From assembly GCA_958296295.1 (NCBI GenBank), contig OY282460.1, positions 2,232,001-2,296,000 on the forward strand: a stretch of DNA of 64,000 nt, written 5' to 3'. Positions 53,974 through 62,522 of this stretch are shown piece after piece; positions within the stretch are counted from its first letter, which is position 1, and every line of letters starts with the position of its first letter. A program made the position numbers and the translations under genes. The DNA is from an uncultured Pseudomonadales bacterium. GTDB taxonomy: Bacteria; Pseudomonadota; Gammaproteobacteria; Pseudomonadales; Azotimanducaceae. The notes beneath the pieces were generated by a model, which had not been told where the DNA came from, made no database searches, and was given only the letters and a program-made list of their open reading frames with translations.

Positions 53974-56952
53974 ATGGCGGAAGCCGCGGCGAAGCGCAGT
54001 AAAAACAAGAAGGTAGAGAAGAACGCCTCGCCGAAGGAAAGCCGTGGGACCGTCGGGCGCAGGGCCAACGGGGCCGCCGCCGGCCGATCCCGCAAGCGCC
54101 GCACCACGGCGGCCGCCACGTCCGCCTTGACGCAAATCGCCGTGCGCGGCGCCCGCACGCACAACCTCAAGAACATCGACCTGGACATTCCCCGCGACAA
54201 GCTCGTGGTGGTCACCGGCATTTCCGGTTCCGGCAAATCTTCGCTGGCGTTCGACACGCTGTACGCGGAAGGGCAGCGCCGATACGTCGAATCGCTCTCG
54301 GCCTACGCGCGCCAGTTTCTCTCGATGATGGAAAAGCCGGATGTCGACCACATCGAAGGCCTCTCGCCGGCCATTTCCATCGAGCAGAAGTCGACGTCTC
54401 ACAATCCCCGCTCGACGGTGGGGACGATCACCGAGATTTACGACTACCTGCGCCTTCTGTTCGCCCGGGTGGGCGAGCCGCGTTGCCCGGATCACGGCCT
54501 GCCGCTTGCCGCGCAGACCGTGAGCCAAATGGTCGATCAGGTGCTCGCGCTGCCGGAGGGCGGGCGCGTCATGGTGCTGGCGCCGGTGGTGCGCGAGCGC
54601 AAGGGCGAACACCAGCACGTGTTCTCGGAACTGTTGGCCGGCGGATTCATCCGGGCGCGCGTCAACGGCATCGTCACGGACATCGACCATCCGCCGACCT
54701 TGGACAAGAACAAGAAGCACACGGTGGAGGCGGTGGTGGATCGGCTGCGGGTGCGTCAGAGCGCGCAGCAACGGCTGGCGGAGTCTTTCGAGACGGCCCT
54801 GCAGCGGGGCGAGGACATTGCGGTGGTGAGTTTCCTGGACGACGATCGCGAAGACCTCACGTTCAGCGCCCGTTTCGCTTGTCCAACTTGCGGCTACAGC
54901 ATCAGCGAGCTGGAGCCGCGCATGTTCTCCTTCAACAATCCGGCCGGCGCCTGCCCCGAATGCGACGGCCTTGGCGTGGAGCAGTACTTCAATCCGGAGC
55001 TCGTGGTCGCGGACGGGGACCTCAACTTGGCGGAAGGCGCCATCCGCGGGTGGGATCGGCGCAACGTCTACTACTTCCACATGCTCACGTCGCTGGCGCG
55101 GCACTACGGCTTTGATGTTCGCCGGCCGTTCAAGCGCTTGGCGAAGAAACACAAGGAAGCCATCCTGCAAGGCACCGGCACGGAGCGCATCGACTTCAGC
55201 TATGTGAACGAGCGGGGCGATGTGGTCACCCGCAAACATCGGTTCGAGGGCGTCATCCCGAACATGGAGCGGCGCTACCGCGAAACGGAATCCAGCATGG
55301 TGCGGGAGAGCCTGTCGAAGTACCTCACGGTGCGCGATTGCCCGGCCTGCGAGGGCTCGCGGCTGAAACGGGAAGCTCGGCACGTGTTCATCGGCGACAC
55401 CACGCTGCCGCCGCTCACGAGCGGCTCGGTCGAGACGACACTCGCGCACTTCGAGCAGCTGCAGCTGTCTGGACGGCGTGGCGAAATAGCGGACAAGATA
55501 GTCCAGGAGATCGGCGCCCGCCTGCGCTTTCTGGTGGACGTTGGCCTCAACTACCTCACGCTGGACCGCAGCGCGGACACGCTCTCCGGCGGCGAAGCGC
55601 AACGCATCCGCTTGGCGAGCCAGATCGGCGCTGGGCTGGTGGGCGTGATGTACATACTCGACGAACCCTCCATCGGCCTGCACCAGCGCGACAACGCGCG
55701 CCTGCTCGGAACCCTCACGCATTTGCGCGACATCGGCAACACGGTGCTCGTTGTGGAGCACGACGAAGAGGCCATTCGCACCGCCGACCACATCGTGGAC
55801 ATCGGGCCGGGGGCCGGCGTTCACGGCGGCGAGATCGTCGCCGCCGGGCCGTTGTCGCAAATCGTCGAGTGCGACGAGTCCATTACCGGCCAGTATCTGG
55901 CCGGCAAGCGGGCCATCGCCGTGCCGAAGACGCGGACGTCCCGCGATGTCGGCCGGATGGTGCGGTTGCTGCGGGCGAGCGGCAACAATCTGCGCGACGT
56001 CACGGTGGAGATTCCGGCGGGTCTGCTCACTTGCGTGACGGGCGTCTCCGGTTCCGGCAAATCCACGTTGGTGAACCACACGCTCTATCCCATCGCGGCG
56101 CGGGCTCTGAACGGCGCCACATCCGTTACGCCGCAGACCTACGAGGACATCGAGGGCCTGGAGCTGCTGGACAAGGTGGTGGACATCGACCAAAGCCCCA
56201 TCGGCCGCACGCCGCGTTCCAATCCGGCCACCTACACCGGCTTGTTCACCCCGATTCGAGACCTGTTCGCGCAGACGCAGGAATCCCGCGCCCGCGGCTA
56301 CCGCGCCGGCCGGTTCAGCTTCAACGTGCGCGGCGGGCGCTGCGAGGCTTGCCAGGGCGACGGCGTGTTGAAGGTGGAAATGCACTTTCTGCCGGACATC
56401 TACGTGCCGTGCGACATCTGCAAGGGCAAACGCTACAACCGGGAAACGCTGGAGGTCCACTACAAGGGCAAGAACATTCACGAAGTGTTGGACATGACCA
56501 TCGAGGAGGCCAGCGGCTTTTTTTCCGCCGTGCCCATGCTCAAGCGCAAACTGGACACGTTGATGGACGTCGGGCTTTCGTATGTGCGTTTGGGCCAAAG
56601 CGCCACCACCCTCTCCGGCGGCGAGGCGCAACGCGTGAAGCTCTCGCGCGAGCTTTCCAAAAGGGGCACCGGCAAGACGCTCTACATACTTGACGAGCCC
56701 ACCACCGGCCTGCACTTCCAAGACATACAGCAATTGCTGGACGTGCTGCACCGCTTGCGCGACCAGGGCAACACCGTCGTCGTCATCGAGCACAACCTGG
56801 ACGTGATAAAGACGGCTGATTGGGTTGTGGATCTGGGGCCCGAAGGCGGCGCCGGTGGCGGCACCGTGGTGGCTGTGGGCACACCGGAGGAGATCGCCAG
56901 AGTGCGGTCTTCCCATACCGGCAGCTTCCTCCGCAAGGTCTTGCCACGCTAG
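53974..56952 (+). CDS. uvrA: Excinuclease ABC subunit A
   Basis: 992 residues from ATG 53974; an ATG 15 bases earlier is also possible. An unusual basic, low-complexity extension of about 45 residues ([23 protein letters not shown]) precedes the normal start ([17 protein letters not shown]). ABC domain [20 protein letters not shown], zinc motif [45 protein letters not shown] domain [68 protein letters not shown]. It recognises DNA damage in nucleotide excision repair with UvrB. Length matches the family apart from the extension. Confidence 0.97.
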   Translation: MAEAAAKRSKNKKVEKNASPKESRGTVGRRANGAAAGRSRKRRTTAAATSALTQIAVRGARTHNLKNIDLDIPRDKLVVVTGISGSGKSSLAFDTLYAEGQRRYVESLSAYARQFLSMMEKPDVDHIEGLSPAISIEQKSTSHNPRSTVGTITEIYDYLRLLFARVGEPRCPDHGLPLAAQTVSQMVDQVLALPEGGRVMVLAPVVRERKGEHQHVFSELLAGGFIRARVNGIVTDIDHPPTLDKNKKHTVEAVVDRLRVRQSAQQRLAESFETALQRGEDIAVVSFLDDDREDLTFSARFACPTCGYSISELEPRMFSFNNPAGACPECDGLGVEQYFNPELVVADGDLNLAEGAIRGWDRRNVYYFHMLTSLARHYGFDVRRPFKRLAKKHKEAILQGTGTERIDFSYVNERGDVVTRKHRFEGVIPNMERRYRETESSMVRESLSKYLTVRDCPACEGSRLKREARHVFIGDTTLPPLTSGSVETTLAHFEQLQLSGRRGEIADKIVQEIGARLRFLVDVGLNYLTLDRSADTLSGGEAQRIRLASQIGAGLVGVMYILDEPSIGLHQRDNARLLGTLTHLRDIGNTVLVVEHDEEAIRTADHIVDIGPGAGVHGGEIVAAGPLSQIVECDESITGQYLAGKRAIAVPKTRTSRDVGRMVRLLRASGNNLRDVTVEIPAGLLTCVTGVSGSGKSTLVNHTLYPIAARALNGATSVTPQTYEDIEGLELLDKVVDIDQSPIGRTPRSNPATYTGLFTPIRDLFAQTQESRARGYRAGRFSFNVRGGRCEACQGDGVLKVEMHFLPDIYVPCDICKGKRYNRETLEVHYKGKNIHEVLDMTIEEASGFFSAVPMLKRKLDTLMDVGLSYVRLGQSATTLSGGEAQRVKLSRELSKRGTGKTLYILDEPTTGLHFQDIQQLLDVLHRLRDQGNTVVVIEHNLDVIKTADWVVDLGPEGGAGGGTVVAVGTPEEIARVRSSHTGSFLRKVLPR

Positions 56953-56953
56953 C

Positions 56954-56976
56954 GCGCGCCCGCTTTGCGGGCGCGC
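56954..56976 (+). terminator. Hairpin after uvrA, first of a repeated pair
   Basis: GCGCGCCCGC pairs with GCGGGCGCGC around TTT, two bases after the uvrA stop. The same hairpin (CGCGCCCGCTTTGCGGGCGC) recurs at 57033-57053. The duplicated palindrome could be a terminator or a small repetitive extragenic palindrome; no T-run follows. Confidence 0.5.
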
Positions 56977-57116
56977 AGCGAGGACCCGGCACGCCTAACC
57001 AGCGCGCAGCGGTTTCCGCAGCAAACCGCCAACGCGCCCGCTTTGCGGGCGCGCAGCGACAGAAAACCGAATCCCAAGCGTAGAAGATGCCAACACAACC
57101 TTGCATGGAGAACGCA

Positions 57117-57692
57117 ATGCGACTGAGAAGCACGACCTTGGCGGTGTGCGCCGCCACATTGGCCACCATGGCGTTGGCGGACCCGAAAGAGCGGGCGCCG
57201 ATCGACCTTGGTGAACTGCGCGCCGCGGCGGAGAGGCAGTTCGCCGCCGCGGACGCCGATGGCAACGGCGTGGTCAGCCGAGAGGAATTCGCCAACGTGG
57301 ATTTGCAGCGCGCCATGGGCGATCCGCGGCAACGCGCCGGCGGCTCGCGGCGACCGCCGGAGCACGAGCGCGGCGCGACGCCGGCGCAACGGCTCGCAAC
57401 CGCGATGGAGCGGCGCGAAAGACGCGCCTTAGCCCAGCGGCGGCAGCGCCAAAACGACTTCGGCGTTGGCGACCGCGACGGCGACGGGCAGCTCTCCGCC
57501 GAGGAATACCAAGGCTTGCCGGCGGCCAAGAGAGCCCACCGGCAAGACCGGCTCTTCGCCCGGCTCGACGCGGATGGCGACGGCGTGTTGGCAATGGGCG
57601 AGTTCCCGTCCATGGCGAAGCGGCTGGCGACGCTCGATGCGAACGGAGACGATCAGATCACGCCGGACGAGATGCCGCGCCGCCGGCGCTGA
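57117..57692 (+). CDS. Secreted EF-hand protein
   Basis: 191 residues from ATG 57117 after GGAGAACGCA. A signal peptide (LRSTTLAVCAATLATMALA) is followed by four EF-hand loops: DADGNGVVSREEF, DRDGDGQLSAEEY, DADGDGVLAMGEF and DANGDDQITPDEM, all with acidic ligands at positions 1, 3, 5 and 12 or nearly so. An Arg-rich spacer lies between loops 1 and 2. It should bind calcium in the periplasm. It heads a cluster with the ECF sigma factor 41 bases downstream. Confidence 0.88.
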   Translation: MRLRSTTLAVCAATLATMALADPKERAPIDLGELRAAAERQFAAADADGNGVVSREEFANVDLQRAMGDPRQRAGGSRRPPEHERGATPAQRLATAMERRERRALAQRRQRQNDFGVGDRDGDGQLSAEEYQGLPAAKRAHRQDRLFARLDADGDGVLAMGEFPSMAKRLATLDANGDDQITPDEMPRRRR

Positions 57693-57733
57693 AGCGACGC
57701 GCGGAACAACGCGGCGGGCGGGCGATCGGCGCG

Positions 57734-58303
57734 GTGGCAAGGCCGCCTCGGGGCGGCTCGGCTCACGAAACGCCTGTCGCGGACGAGGAACTGATGGCGC
57801 TTGTGCAACACCAAGACCACGAGGCCTTCGCGGTCTTGGTGTCCCGTCATCTGGACGCGATTCACGCTTTCGCATACCGCTTCACGCGGAACGCCGACGA
57901 TGCCGCGGATCTGGCGCAGGAGACCTTTCTGCGCGTGTGGAAGAGCGCCGGCAGTTGGCAAGCGGGGCGGGTGAAGTTCACCACTTGGCTGCACCGCATA
58001 GCGCGCAACCTCTGCATAGACGCGCATCGCCGACGCCAAGACGCGACGCCGGTGGTCATCGAGGAGATCGAGAGCGATGGCCCCGGGCCGCATGCCGCGC
58101 CGGAGGAGGAGGAACTGCGGGTGGCCGTGACCCGGGCCTTGGCGGCGCTGCCCGAGCGGCAGCGCACAGCGGTGGTGCTTTGCCACCGCGGCATGAGCAA
58201 CCGCGACGCCGCAGCGGTGCTGAATGTGAGCGTGGACGCCTTGGAATCGTTGCTGGCGCGCGCCCGCCGGACGCTGCGAAGCGTGTTGGGGGAGTACCGG
58301 TAG
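57734..58303 (+). CDS. ECF-type RNA polymerase sigma factor
   Basis: 189 residues with a GTG start; ATG 57794 (MALVQHQDHEAF) is an alternative nearer the conserved region. Region 2 is HAFAYRFTRNADDAADLAQETFLRVWKS-type (quoted in part: NADDAADLAQETFLRVWKSA), and region 4 is LPERQRTAVVLCHRGMSNRD followed by AAVLNVSVDALESLLARAR. It directs RNA polymerase to an envelope or metal stress regulon. The following two genes look like its anti-sigma factor and a Spy-like sensor. Confidence 0.92.
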   Translation: MARPPRGGSAHETPVADEELMALVQHQDHEAFAVLVSRHLDAIHAFAYRFTRNADDAADLAQETFLRVWKSAGSWQAGRVKFTTWLHRIARNLCIDAHRRRQDATPVVIEEIESDGPGPHAAPEEEELRVAVTRALAALPERQRTAVVLCHRGMSNRDAAAVLNVSVDALESLLARARRTLRSVLGEYR

Positions 58304-58329
58304 TTGCGTGCGGTGAGGGGAGAGAGTGG

Positions 58330-58788
58330 ATGATGAGAGAGGGTAGAGAACAAAGACCGTTGCTTGCGGCGGACTTCGAACGGCTGCTCGATCGTCGGGG
58401 CGGGGACTTGGCGAGGTGGCCAATCGCGGAACGCGCGCAAGTCGAGCGGCTGCTCGCGTCCTCCGCCGAGGCCCGCGCGGCCTTGGCCGCGGCCGAGCGG
58501 CTCGACAGCGTTCTTGACGTGGTTTTGGCCGCGCCTCCGGTGCCCGCGGGATTGCCGGGGCGCATCGTCGCCCGGGCGGAAACCCGAAAGCCGGCCTTCG
58601 GCTGGTTCACCGCGAGTGCGTGGCGGCCCATCGGCGTGGCGTGCGCGCCGCTGCTGCTTGGCTTCACGCTGGGCTTGGTCGTGGGCATGGATGACGACGC
58701 CGCCGCGGCCGATTTGGAAGATCGCGTGCTGCTCGCGTTCCACGGCACGGATTTCGCGGATTTCGAGGTGCCGGGAAGCCAACCGTGA
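58330..58788 (+). CDS. Putative anti-sigma factor (one membrane segment)
   Basis: 152 residues, ATG at 58330 with a second ATG right after. The cytoplasmic part has LLAADFERLLDRRGGDLARW and a repeated Ala/Arg helix. One transmembrane segment (VACAPLLLGFTLGLVVGMDD) near residue 115 leads to a short periplasmic tail. Position directly after an ECF sigma gene and its topology suggest an anti-sigma factor. No zinc motif (HxxxCxxC) is present. Its stop overlaps the next start (GTGA). Confidence 0.68.
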   Translation: MMREGREQRPLLAADFERLLDRRGGDLARWPIAERAQVERLLASSAEARAALAAAERLDSVLDVVLAAPPVPAGLPGRIVARAETRKPAFGWFTASAWRPIGVACAPLLLGFTLGLVVGMDDDAAAADLEDRVLLAFHGTDFADFEVPGSQP

Positions 58789-59288
58789 AGAACAAATGGC
58801 TCGTGGCGGCGCTGATCGCCTCGTTGGTGTTGAACGTGGCGGCGATCGGCTTTCTGATCGGCGCCGCCAGCCGCCCGGCGCACTGGTCTCGCGGCCACTT
58901 GGACGCCACCGTGGGGCTCACGCATCTCTTGCGCTTCCTGCCGAACAACCGGCGCGCCACGGTGCTTGAAGCGGATGCGCCGAACGGCCACGGCCTGCGC
59001 CGGGATCTGCGCGTCTCGGTGCGCGAGATGCGCCGGGCCCAACGCGCCATGCACGAGGCCATGACCGCCGAGCCGTTCAACGCGGACGCTCTAGCTGCCA
59101 CCTTGGCGACGTTCCGCGAGCACTTCGCGGCCAGCCAGGGCCGCAGCCACGAGGCGTTCGTCGCCATCGCCGAGCGGCTTACGCCGGCGGAACGGCGGCA
59201 GTTCGTGGAACAGATCGAAAAGATGGGACGCAGCGACAAGAGACGCCGCCACGCCAAACAACGGCAGGCTGCCGAAGAACGCCAGTAG
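58785..59288 (+). CDS. Periplasmic heavy-metal sensor (Spy/CpxP-like)
   Basis: 167 residues with a GTG start overlapping the anti-sigma stop. An N-terminal anchor (WLVAALIASLVLNVAAIGFLIGA, quoted in part as LVAALIASLVLNVAAIGF) is followed by an all-helical periplasmic domain: REMRRAQRAMHEAMTAEPFN, LAATLATFREHFAASQGRSH, AIAERLTPAERRQFVEQIEK. This is the architecture of the DUF4168/heavy-metal-sensor branch related to Spy and CpxP. It may sense misfolding or metal and signal through the anti-sigma factor; inferred from the operon. Confidence 0.8.
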   Translation: MKNKWLVAALIASLVLNVAAIGFLIGAASRPAHWSRGHLDATVGLTHLLRFLPNNRRATVLEADAPNGHGLRRDLRVSVREMRRAQRAMHEAMTAEPFNADALAATLATFREHFAASQGRSHEAFVAIAERLTPAERRQFVEQIEKMGRSDKRRRHAKQRQAAEERQ

Positions 59289-59358
59289 CGCGCCGGCCTC
59301 GCCAGCCGGTGTTGGCCGCGCCGCCATCTGGCTCACATTGGCATAACTGTGACGAGCC

Positions 59359-59955
59359 CTAGCTCCTCTTCCTAGCCGTGTGGTGACGCCGTTTGTTGCC
59401 TCGAACCTTAACATACAACAGGACCTTCTTGCCAAAGAACGTTTTGACTTGATTCACTATCTTCCTGTTCTTGTGTGGCCTGTCTAGCCCCTTTCTGTGA
59501 TAGAACATAGACCACACGGTCATTGCCGAAGCAAACCCGATATTGTCTTCTCGGAAGTAGTAGATTCCAGTGAAATAGCCCTTCAATACAGGAGACATCT
59601 TTTTGGCCGCGTAGCGGGAGTAACAACAAGAGATGCATAGAACGCGCTGCTGTTTTCTTGATAACGGCGACACGAATGTCGTAGCGTGCTCGGCAACTTT
59701 CTTCCACTGAACCTGCCCGCCAATTAGGCCTAGATCCGTTCGATTGCCGTGTCCAGCCAAGTGGACATACTTCACAGACTTCGTCGGCCTCGGTGTGCGA
59801 AGGAACCTCTCGGCCGTAGTTGACCTAATTGTCTTGACCTTCTTGCCTTGGCGTTTGTTGCTGATAATCGCCCTGATGACATCGCACTCAGTAACCACGC
59901 TGTCTTCGACTTCGTGATCTGACGGAAGGTCAAGGAGCAAGTATTCAATCGTCAC
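59359..59955 (-). CDS. Caspase-fold candidate protein
   Basis: 198 residues from GTG with AGAGGAGACG upstream. VKYVHLAGHGNRTDLGLIGG (residues 61-80) followed by QQRVLCISCCYSRYA (102-116) is the His-Gly then Cys arrangement of caspase/CHAT-type cysteine peptidases: a hydrophobic strand ending H-G, then a second strand ending at the catalytic Cys (Cys110 or Cys111). The remaining sequence is short for a CHAT domain and ends in a basic tail (KVRGNKRRHHTARKRS). No adaptor or sensor domain is fused. Base composition is clearly less GC-rich than the surroundings, suggesting transfer. Preceded by a Cys-rich secreted protein gene on the same strand (46-base gap). Confidence 0.6.
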   Translation of the reverse strand: MTIEYLLLDLPSDHEVEDSVVTECDVIRAIISNKRQGKKVKTIRSTTAERFLRTPRPTKSVKYVHLAGHGNRTDLGLIGGQVQWKKVAEHATTFVSPLSRKQQRVLCISCCYSRYAAKKMSPVLKGYFTGIYYFREDNIGFASAMTVWSMFYHRKGLDRPHKNRKIVNQVKTFFGKKVLLYVKVRGNKRRHHTARKRS

Positions 59956-60001
59956 AGTGTCGTCTCCTCTTTCGGATTTTCCACCGTCTTCTCCCTACGG
60001 G

Positions 60002-60865
60002 TTAATCCCACACGAATCCAACACGCTCGGCCTCTTCACGGTACAGTCCACAACAGCGCAGCCGACTTTCTTCACTTGAATCGTGTTCATACGGTCGCCC
60101 CGTCGGTTCCCTGCACTGTTGCCAATCGGTAACAACCTCTCTACCGAAGGTGTCAGCCAACCAATACCCGCCTGTTCCGCTTCCTCCGTATTGCTTAAAC
60201 AACGCGTCAACTTGGTATCCGCCTTCTGGTTCGTCCCGGTAAACATCGGCCAGATGTTCCAACATCCAATCAACGGCACATTGGACAAAGGGGGTTGCAT
60301 TGACAAGCAGCGCGGCACTGGCGGTATGCACCACAAACGACTCGCAATTGGATCGTTGTTCGTCCGTGGCGTGTTCGTTCAAGTGCTTGCAGGCGTCGGC
60401 GCGAACCTCGGCAAGGTCCAATCCACGTTCGTCGGCCATCCACCGCAACAACGATCCCTCTGACGCGGTTGACTCAACTACCCGCCGCACCACCGGAGCC
60501 CTCGGATTCAACACGGGCGTGAGACCAACAACGCGGCCGTTCTGTCCGGCAGGGGTGTGCGCTGTGAACCACACGACCTCGGCCAGTCCGTCCACCTCAA
60601 TGAAACACGAGCGCCCTCGGGCCACGGGCGATTCCACCGTGAGCGACCGGGTGCCGTCATGGTTCCTCATGTCACCCCAAAGCTCGCCCGACTCTTCTCC
60701 ACACGTCCACTCAGCCGAGCAATAAGTGCCGCCGATCTCTTCCAAGCAGTTGATCTGCCCGATGGTCGGGAAGTCCTTACTGCCTTGTGGCACCTCAAAC
60801 GTGGTTTCCGCTTCAACCCCAAAAGCACCAGCGACACCAAACGCCGCCACAATCACTCTCTTCAT
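60002..60865 (-). CDS. Secreted cysteine-rich hypothetical protein
   Basis: 287 residues from ATG 60865 after AGGGAGAGAAG. The signal peptide is KRVIVAAFGVAGAFGVEAE. The mature protein has about a dozen cysteines (INCLEEIGGTYCSAEWTCGE, DACKHLNEHATDEQRSNCES, WQQCREP, RLRCCGLYREE), probably forming disulfides in the periplasm or outside the cell. No known domain is recognised. It is followed by the caspase-fold candidate. Like that gene it is lower in GC than its neighbours, so both probably arrived together. Confidence 0.65.
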   Translation of the reverse strand: MKRVIVAAFGVAGAFGVEAETTFEVPQGSKDFPTIGQINCLEEIGGTYCSAEWTCGEESGELWGDMRNHDGTRSLTVESPVARGRSCFIEVDGLAEVVWFTAHTPAGQNGRVVGLTPVLNPRAPVVRRVVESTASEGSLLRWMADERGLDLAEVRADACKHLNEHATDEQRSNCESFVVHTASAALLVNATPFVQCAVDWMLEHLADVYRDEPEGGYQVDALFKQYGGSGTGGYWLADTFGREVVTDWQQCREPTGRPYEHDSSEESRLRCCGLYREEAERVGFVWD

Positions 60866-61175
60866 CGTCTTCTCTCCCTAAGGGGACATTGCGGACACTT
60901 CAACTCTGACCCATGAACCTGACGGCTCCGCACCGCCTTGCGGTAGTTCCATACCAAGTCACTTCCCGCAAAGCCCCAAACCCGTTCTCGGCGCGAGACG
61001 TAGCAGCGAAACTCCCCCGTCCCGCCCTTGCTCTTGAAAAGGCTGATCCTCACATCCCGCATCGAATCGGGATTGTGCAACTACAACTGCGGTCGTCCAC
61101 AACGGCCTCAGTCACACTATAGCAGGTGGAGGCGTGTCCTCCCGCGAAGCCAACCAGTGGGATCTCTCGTGTTCC
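60866..61175. other. Gene-free stretch upstream of the Cys-rich gene
   Basis: About 310 bases. AAGGGGACATTGCGGACACTTC at 60880-60901 (quoted in part) resembles IS-end sequences with a GGGGACA core like that of ISNCY, but no partner end is seen. A 72-codon frame (61080-60862, minus) overlaps the downstream start by four bases but has no good coding signature. Confidence 0.4.
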
Positions 61176-61673
61176 TCAACAGGCGGTTCGCTGCTCCAGG
61201 TTCAGCAGGTGGCGTTTGGCGGGCAGGCCTCCACCGAAGCCCGTGAGGCTGCCGTCCGCGCCGACCACGCGGTGGCACGGAATCAGGATGGGCAGCGGAT
61301 TGCGGGCGTTCGCGGCGCCCACCGCCCGCACCGCTGTCGGGCGTCCGATGCTGCGGGCTATCGCGCTATAACTGCGCGTCTCGCCGTAGGGGATGCGGCC
61401 AAGCGCCGCCAGCACTTCGGCTTGGAAGGCCGTCACCCGCGGGGCGAGCCGCAAGCTGAAGGTTTGGCGTGCGCCAGCGAAGTATTCCGCCAGTTGCGCC
61501 TTGGCCTGCTCGAACGCATCGGGGTCCGGAAGCCAGTCCGGGTCCGGCGTGGCGCGGTCGCCCGGCGCGGCTACCGGAGGAAACCGCAGCGCTTGCAGTT
61601 CGGCGCCGGTGCCGGCCAGCAACAGTTGGCCGATCGGGCTTGGCGTGAATGCGTACAAGATGGACATCGTCAT
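61176..61673 (-). CDS. ogt: Methylated-DNA--protein-cysteine methyltransferase
   Basis: 165 residues, ATG preceded by AAGGAGAGCG. The active-site LPILIPCHRVVGADGSLTGF contains the methyl-accepting Cys in PCHRV. GRIPYGETRSYSAIARSIGR and AVRAVGAANARNP are the helix-turn-helix part. It repairs O6-alkylguanine by a suicide transfer. It follows alkA by nine bases, so the two alkylation-repair genes form an operon. Confidence 0.95.
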   Translation of the reverse strand: MTMSILYAFTPSPIGQLLLAGTGAELQALRFPPVAAPGDRATPDPDWLPDPDAFEQAKAQLAEYFAGARQTFSLRLAPRVTAFQAEVLAALGRIPYGETRSYSAIARSIGRPTAVRAVGAANARNPLPILIPCHRVVGADGSLTGFGGGLPAKRHLLNLEQRTAC

Positions 61674-61682
61674 CGCTCTCCT

Positions 61683-62522
61683 TCAAAGAGACCACAGCCT
61701 CATGCAGGCGTAGGCCCGCCACGGGCGCAAAGGCTCGGCCCAAGCTCGCGCCGCGGCGCTTGTGACCGGCGCGCCGCGGAGCTTGCCGAGGGCCTTCAGC
61801 ACGCCCCAGTCCGAATCCGGGAAGGCGTCCGCATCACCGGCCACGCGCATCGCCGCGTATTCGGCGGTCCACGGGCCGAGGCCGCGGATCGCGGCGAAAC
61901 CCGGGCGCAGCGCATTGGCGTCGCGCAGCCAGCCATCGCCTTCCGCCGCCGTGCGCTGGGCGATCGCCGAGATGGCCGCTCCGCGTGCGCGAGGCATGCC
62001 GATGGTCGCCACGTCCGCCTGGGCCAACGTCTCGGCGGCGGGGAACACGCCACCGTCGCCATAGCGTTCGCGGAGTTTACCCGCCAGCGCGGTGGCGCGC
62101 GCGACGCTCACTTGTTGGCCGAGCACGGCGCGAACCGCGCCCTCGAAGGCGTCCCACACGCCGGGCACGCGAACGCCCGGCGCGTTGGCGACCGACAACA
62201 CGAGATCCGGCGCCGTCGCCAAATGGGCGTCGATCGCCCTCGCGTCCGCGTCCAAGTCGAACAAACGGCGCACCGCCGCGAGGATGCTCGCGGTCTTGCC
62301 CGCGAAAGAGGCGGGAATCGTCACGCCAAGGGCGCCATGCGGTGCCGACGCGCTCGACCTCTCCCGCGCCTCGCGCTTCACTTCCACCCATGCGTCGGGG
62401 CCCAATTTGCGCCGATAGCGCTGCAGGTCTGCTGTTTCGAGACCGGGCGCCGCTCGGCCGCGCAAGAAGGCGAAGACGCCGTCGGCGTCGTAGGGCCGGC
62501 GCGATGGCAGGCGTAGCGTCAC
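61683..62522 (-). CDS. alkA: DNA-3-methyladenine glycosylase II
   Basis: 279 residues from a GTG that overlaps the stop of the upstream membrane gene (GTGA). The N-terminal AlkA domain begins LRLPSRRPYDADGVFAFLRG. The HhH-GPD core has VRAVLGQQVSVARATALAGK, the hairpin FAAIRGLGPWTAEYAAMRVA and the catalytic Asp in DADAFPDSDWGVLKALG. It excises 3-methyladenine and other alkylated bases. It may be controlled with ogt. The start at GTG gives normal AlkA length (about 280 residues). Confidence 0.92.
   Translation of the reverse strand: MTLRLPSRRPYDADGVFAFLRGRAAPGLETADLQRYRRKLGPDAWVEVKREARERSSASAPHGALGVTIPASFAGKTASILAAVRRLFDLDADARAIDAHLATAPDLVLSVANAPGVRVPGVWDAFEGAVRAVLGQQVSVARATALAGKLRERYGDGGVFPAAETLAQADVATIGMPRARGAAISAIAQRTAAEGDGWLRDANALRPGFAAIRGLGPWTAEYAAMRVAGDADAFPDSDWGVLKALGKLRGAPVTSAAARAWAEPLRPWRAYACMRLWSL

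Noticed and set aside
60862..61080. 72-codon minus-strand frame overlapping the Cys-rich gene start (ATGA)
   Set aside because: No ribosome-binding site or recognisable sequence, and its last codons are simply the downstream gene's purine-rich leader. Not called, though coupling cannot be excluded.
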